Source: Pseudomonadota bacterium (GTDB lineage: Bacteria > Pseudomonadota > Gammaproteobacteria > Burkholderiales > Burkholderiaceae_D). Taken from it: 48,799 nucleotides of DNA. The position numbers and the translations under genes are program-made. This document shows positions 46,408 through 48,799 of the stretch, piece after piece. Each line of letters opens with the position of its first letter. Position 1 is the first letter of the stretch. The stretch spans positions 1 to 48,799 of the forward strand of contig JAKACN010000008.1 of assembly GCA_021821365.1 (NCBI GenBank). Direction: 5' to 3'. The notes under the pieces were generated by a model. It did no database searches, was not told the DNA's origin, and saw only the letters and a list, made by a program, of their open reading frames with translations.

Positions 46408-46537
46408 AAGCTTCGGGAGATCCGCGCGCGTTCCCCAATGCCGCACGCAAGCCGACCATTATAATGGACGGCCCTGACATGCTTCCATGCCGCATTCCGG
46501 CCGTTTCACGCTGCCCGGAGCGTAAACCTCCTTATTC

Positions 46538-47026
46538 ATGATCGAATCCGCAATACGCTGGCTGCTGAATGTCCTCGCAATCCCCGATGTCGGACTGACA
46601 TCGCTCTTCCTCATCAGCACCCTGTCGGCGACCCTCTTGCCATTGGGTTCGGAGCCGGCGGTATTTGCGGTCGTGAAGGCCAACGGCACCTTGTTCTGGC
46701 CGGCGATGATTGTCGCCACCGTCGGGAATACGCTCGGCGGCGCGATCGATTACTGGATGGGCTACGGCGCCAAGCAGGCCTTCGCCAGGGAACGCGAAAG
46801 CCGCTGGTTCGGCTGGCTGAAGCGCTACGGCGCGAAAACCATGCTGCTCGCCTGGCTGCCGGGTATCGGCGATCCGATCTGCACGCTCGCAGGATGGCTG
46901 AAATTGCCATTCTGGCCATGCATCATCTACATGGCGATCGGAAAATTCCTGCGCTACCTCACCATGACCGCGGTGTTGATGGTCGTTCCCGACGGGTTTT
47001 GGCGACAGCTGGTGGATTGGCTCTAG
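46538..47026 (+). CDS. YqaA/DedA-like membrane protein
   Basis: A 162-residue protein with about four helices and the SNARE-associated/DedA-like pattern: STLSATLLPLGSEPAVF, GNTLGGAIDYWMGYG and WLPGIGDPICTLAGWL. Family members are small inner-membrane proteins related to lipid flippases; the exact role of YqaA-type members is unknown. It diverges from ilvA. Confidence 0.88.
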   Translation: MIESAIRWLLNVLAIPDVGLTSLFLISTLSATLLPLGSEPAVFAVVKANGTLFWPAMIVATVGNTLGGAIDYWMGYGAKQAFARERESRWFGWLKRYGAKTMLLAWLPGIGDPICTLAGWLKLPFWPCIIYMAIGKFLRYLTMTAVLMVVPDGFWRQLVDWL

Positions 47027-47174
47027 CATTGTCGTAATTTCAACACACTTGCAGCCTGGGTCCGCGGCGACGTCCACGGTTTCGGCGGTTTGGCCGCAAG
47101 GACCGTAAGGCTGTTCAGCCTGCTGCATTGCGATAAGCTAAAATGCACCTTTAAGGATTTGCCCACCAACCTTG

Positions 47175-48799
47175 ATGAACGCCCCAGCACAAATCCAAGC
47201 CTTGCTTTCCGACGCGCCTGGCGACGCAGCGCCGACCCGCTTGCGCGAAATCCCTTACAACTACACCTCGTTTTCCGACCGCGAGATCGTGATTCGCCTC
47301 CTGGGCGAAGACGCCTGGCGCATTCTCGACGAGCTCCGCAGCGAGCGCCAGACCGGACGTTCCGCGCGCATGCTGTACGAAGTTCTCGGCGATGTCTGGG
47401 TGGTGCGGCGCAATCCGTACCTCCAGGACGACATGCTCGACAATCCGAAGCGTCGCCAGGCACTGATCGACGCGCTCAACCATCGCTTGACGGAAGTCGA
47501 GAAGCGCCGCCTCACCACCGACCTGGCCGAGGCGGGCGACGCGCAGGCCAGGCGCCGCAGCGCGAATGTCGAATCCCTGCTCAAGGCCGCCAGAAAGGCG
47601 GTCGCCGATTTCGGTGAGGAATTCCGCCAGACGTGGGACCTGCGCAAGCGTGCCACGAAAGTGCTAGGGCGTTACACGGCAAAGGACAACATCAAATTCG
47701 ACGGCCTGTCGCGCGTGTCGCACGTGACCGACGCCACCGACTGGCGCGTGGAATATCCGTTCGTGGTCCTGACGCCGGACAGCGAGGACGAAATGGCCGG
47801 GCTGGTGAAGGCCTGCATCGAACTCGGCCTGACCATCATCCCGCGCGGAGGCGGCACGGGCTACACCGGCGGCGCCGTTCCGCTGACGCCGCTCTCCGCC
47901 GTCATCAACACCGAAAAACTGGAGCAGCTCGGCGCGGTCGAAATGACCATGTTGCCGGGCGTCGATAAGCCCTACGCAACGATCTACACCGGCGCCGGCG
48001 TTGTCACCAAGCGCGTCTCGGACGCCGCCGAACGGGCCGGTTTCGTCTTCGCGGTCGACCCGACTTCGGCGGAAGCCTCCTGCATCGGCGGTAACGTCGC
48101 GATGAATGCGGGCGGCAAGAAAGCCGTGCTGTGGGGCACCGCGCTGGACAACCTCGCAAGTTGGCGCATGGTCGACCCGAACGGCGACTGGCTGGAAGTC
48201 ACCCGCCTCGAACACAACCTTGGCAAGATCCATGACGCGCCGGTGGCGAAGTTCAAGCTGGAATGGACGCATCCGGATGAAAAGGGCAGGAACGCCAAGC
48301 CCTTCAGGACGGAAATCCTGGAAATCGAAGGGCGCCGCTTCCGCAAGGAAGGACTGGGCAAGGACGTCACTGACAAGTTCCTCGCCGGCCTGCCCGGCGT
48401 GCAGAAGGAGGGCTGCGACGGCGTGATCACGTCCGCGCGCTGGATCCTGCACAAGATGCCGAAGCATGCGCGCACCGTCTGCCTCGAATTCTTCGGCCAG
48501 GCACGCGATGCGATTCCGTCCATCGTGGAAATCAAGGATTACCTCGATGCGGAAGCGAAGCAGGGTGGTGCCATCCTCGCCGGCCTGGAACATCTCGACG
48601 AGCGCTACCTGCGCGCGGTCGGCTATGCCACCAAGTCCAAGCGCGGCGTGCTGCCGAAGATGGCCTTGTTCGGCGATATCGTCGGCGATGACGAAGACTC
48701 CGTTGCCCGCGCTGCATCCGAAGTGATCCGCATGGCCAATACCCGCGTCGGCGAAGGCTTCGTTGCCGTCAGCCCCGAGGCGCGCAAGAAATTCTGGCT
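47175..48799 (+). CDS. FAD/FMN-containing oxidoreductase with DUF3683 domain, N-terminal part (truncated by window edge)
   Basis: The frame opens at ATG 47175 ([20 protein letters not shown]) and runs to the window end, 541 codons. The first ~160 residues ([21 protein letters not shown]) match the DUF3683 N-terminus of large betaproteobacterial oxidoreductases; then an FAD-binding type 4 domain with [17 protein letters not shown] and [24 protein letters not shown]. Such proteins are related to D-lactate/glycolate dehydrogenases and usually continue with an Fe-S part, not visible here. The substrate cannot be told. Confidence 0.9.
   Translation, partial: MNAPAQIQALLSDAPGDAAPTRLREIPYNYTSFSDREIVIRLLGEDAWRILDELRSERQTGRSARMLYEVLGDVWVVRRNPYLQDDMLDNPKRRQALIDALNHRLTEVEKRRLTTDLAEAGDAQARRRSANVESLLKAARKAVADFGEEFRQTWDLRKRATKVLGRYTAKDNIKFDGLSRVSHVTDATDWRVEYPFVVLTPDSEDEMAGLVKACIELGLTIIPRGGGTGYTGGAVPLTPLSAVINTEKLEQLGAVEMTMLPGVDKPYATIYTGAGVVTKRVSDAAERAGFVFAVDPTSAEASCIGGNVAMNAGGKKAVLWGTALDNLASWRMVDPNGDWLEVTRLEHNLGKIHDAPVAKFKLEWTHPDEKGRNAKPFRTEILEIEGRRFRKEGLGKDVTDKFLAGLPGVQKEGCDGVITSARWILHKMPKHARTVCLEFFGQARDAIPSIVEIKDYLDAEAKQGGAILAGLEHLDERYLRAVGYATKSKRGVLPKMALFGDIVGDDEDSVARAASEVIRMANTRVGEGFVAVSPEARKKFW

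Overview
The window reads as a chromosome segment of a betaproteobacterium of the order Burkholderiales, most like Oxalobacteraceae (Herminiimonas, Herbaspirillum or Noviherbaspirillum types). This is inferred from gene order and protein wording: a complete aa3 cytochrome oxidase assembly cluster, ftsYEX-rpoH, lolB-ispE-tRNA-Gln-prs-rplY-pth-ychF, and ptsN-hprK-rapZ. The base composition is G+C-rich everywhere except in one inserted block. The first gene (ctaD) and the last (an FAD/FMN oxidoreductase) are cut by the window edges. No rRNA and no CRISPR array was seen.

Layout. 1-6.6 kb: cytochrome c oxidase subunits and assembly (ctaD, a 35-residue assembly peptide, ctaG, ctaE, SURF1, a Sco-like membrane protein, ctaA, ctaB, SCO). 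6.6-10.6 kb: rpoH, with a perfect CIRCE operator, then ftsX, ftsE and ftsY on the minus strand. 10.7-14.9 kb: two M16 peptidases, rsmD, coaD and a ferredoxin. 14.9-17.0 kb: a diguanylate cyclase and a MOSC protein. 17.05-26.84 kb: an integrated mobile element. 26.8-35.0 kb: a minus-strand housekeeping block (ychF, patatin, pth, rplY, prs, tRNA-Gln, ispE, lolB, TPR lipoprotein). 35.2-39.2 kb: mutM, a dynamin-like GTPase, mutY. 39.2-48.8 kb: a membrane diguanylate cyclase, a LON-domain protein, rapZ-hprK-ptsN, queF, ilvA, a YqaA-type membrane protein and the partial oxidoreductase.

The main discovery is the mobile element. It sits in the 3' end of ychF. The last codons of ychF have been replaced (the protein now ends in TPT instead of the family-typical NV), and the displaced AAC GTC TGA end lies 9.8 kb away, just before the MOSC gene. 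The two junctions carry the 6-bp cores TACAGG and AACAGG. Joining the element ends rebuilds a symmetric site, CGGGGTG-core-CACCCCG, as expected for a tyrosine recombinase. The element carries an operon of five overlapping genes: a small primase-like (CHC2-type) protein, three tyrosine-recombinase-like proteins (the middle one lacking the first catalytic Arg) and a coiled-coil protein. Its passenger is a mercury-resistance cassette (merR/merTPA/merD) cut from a Tn21/Tn501-type transposon; one 38-bp inverted repeat survives, and merE, the merD 3' end and the transposase are missing. The insertion has separated ychF from the MOSC gene, which would otherwise have been only 19 bp downstream.
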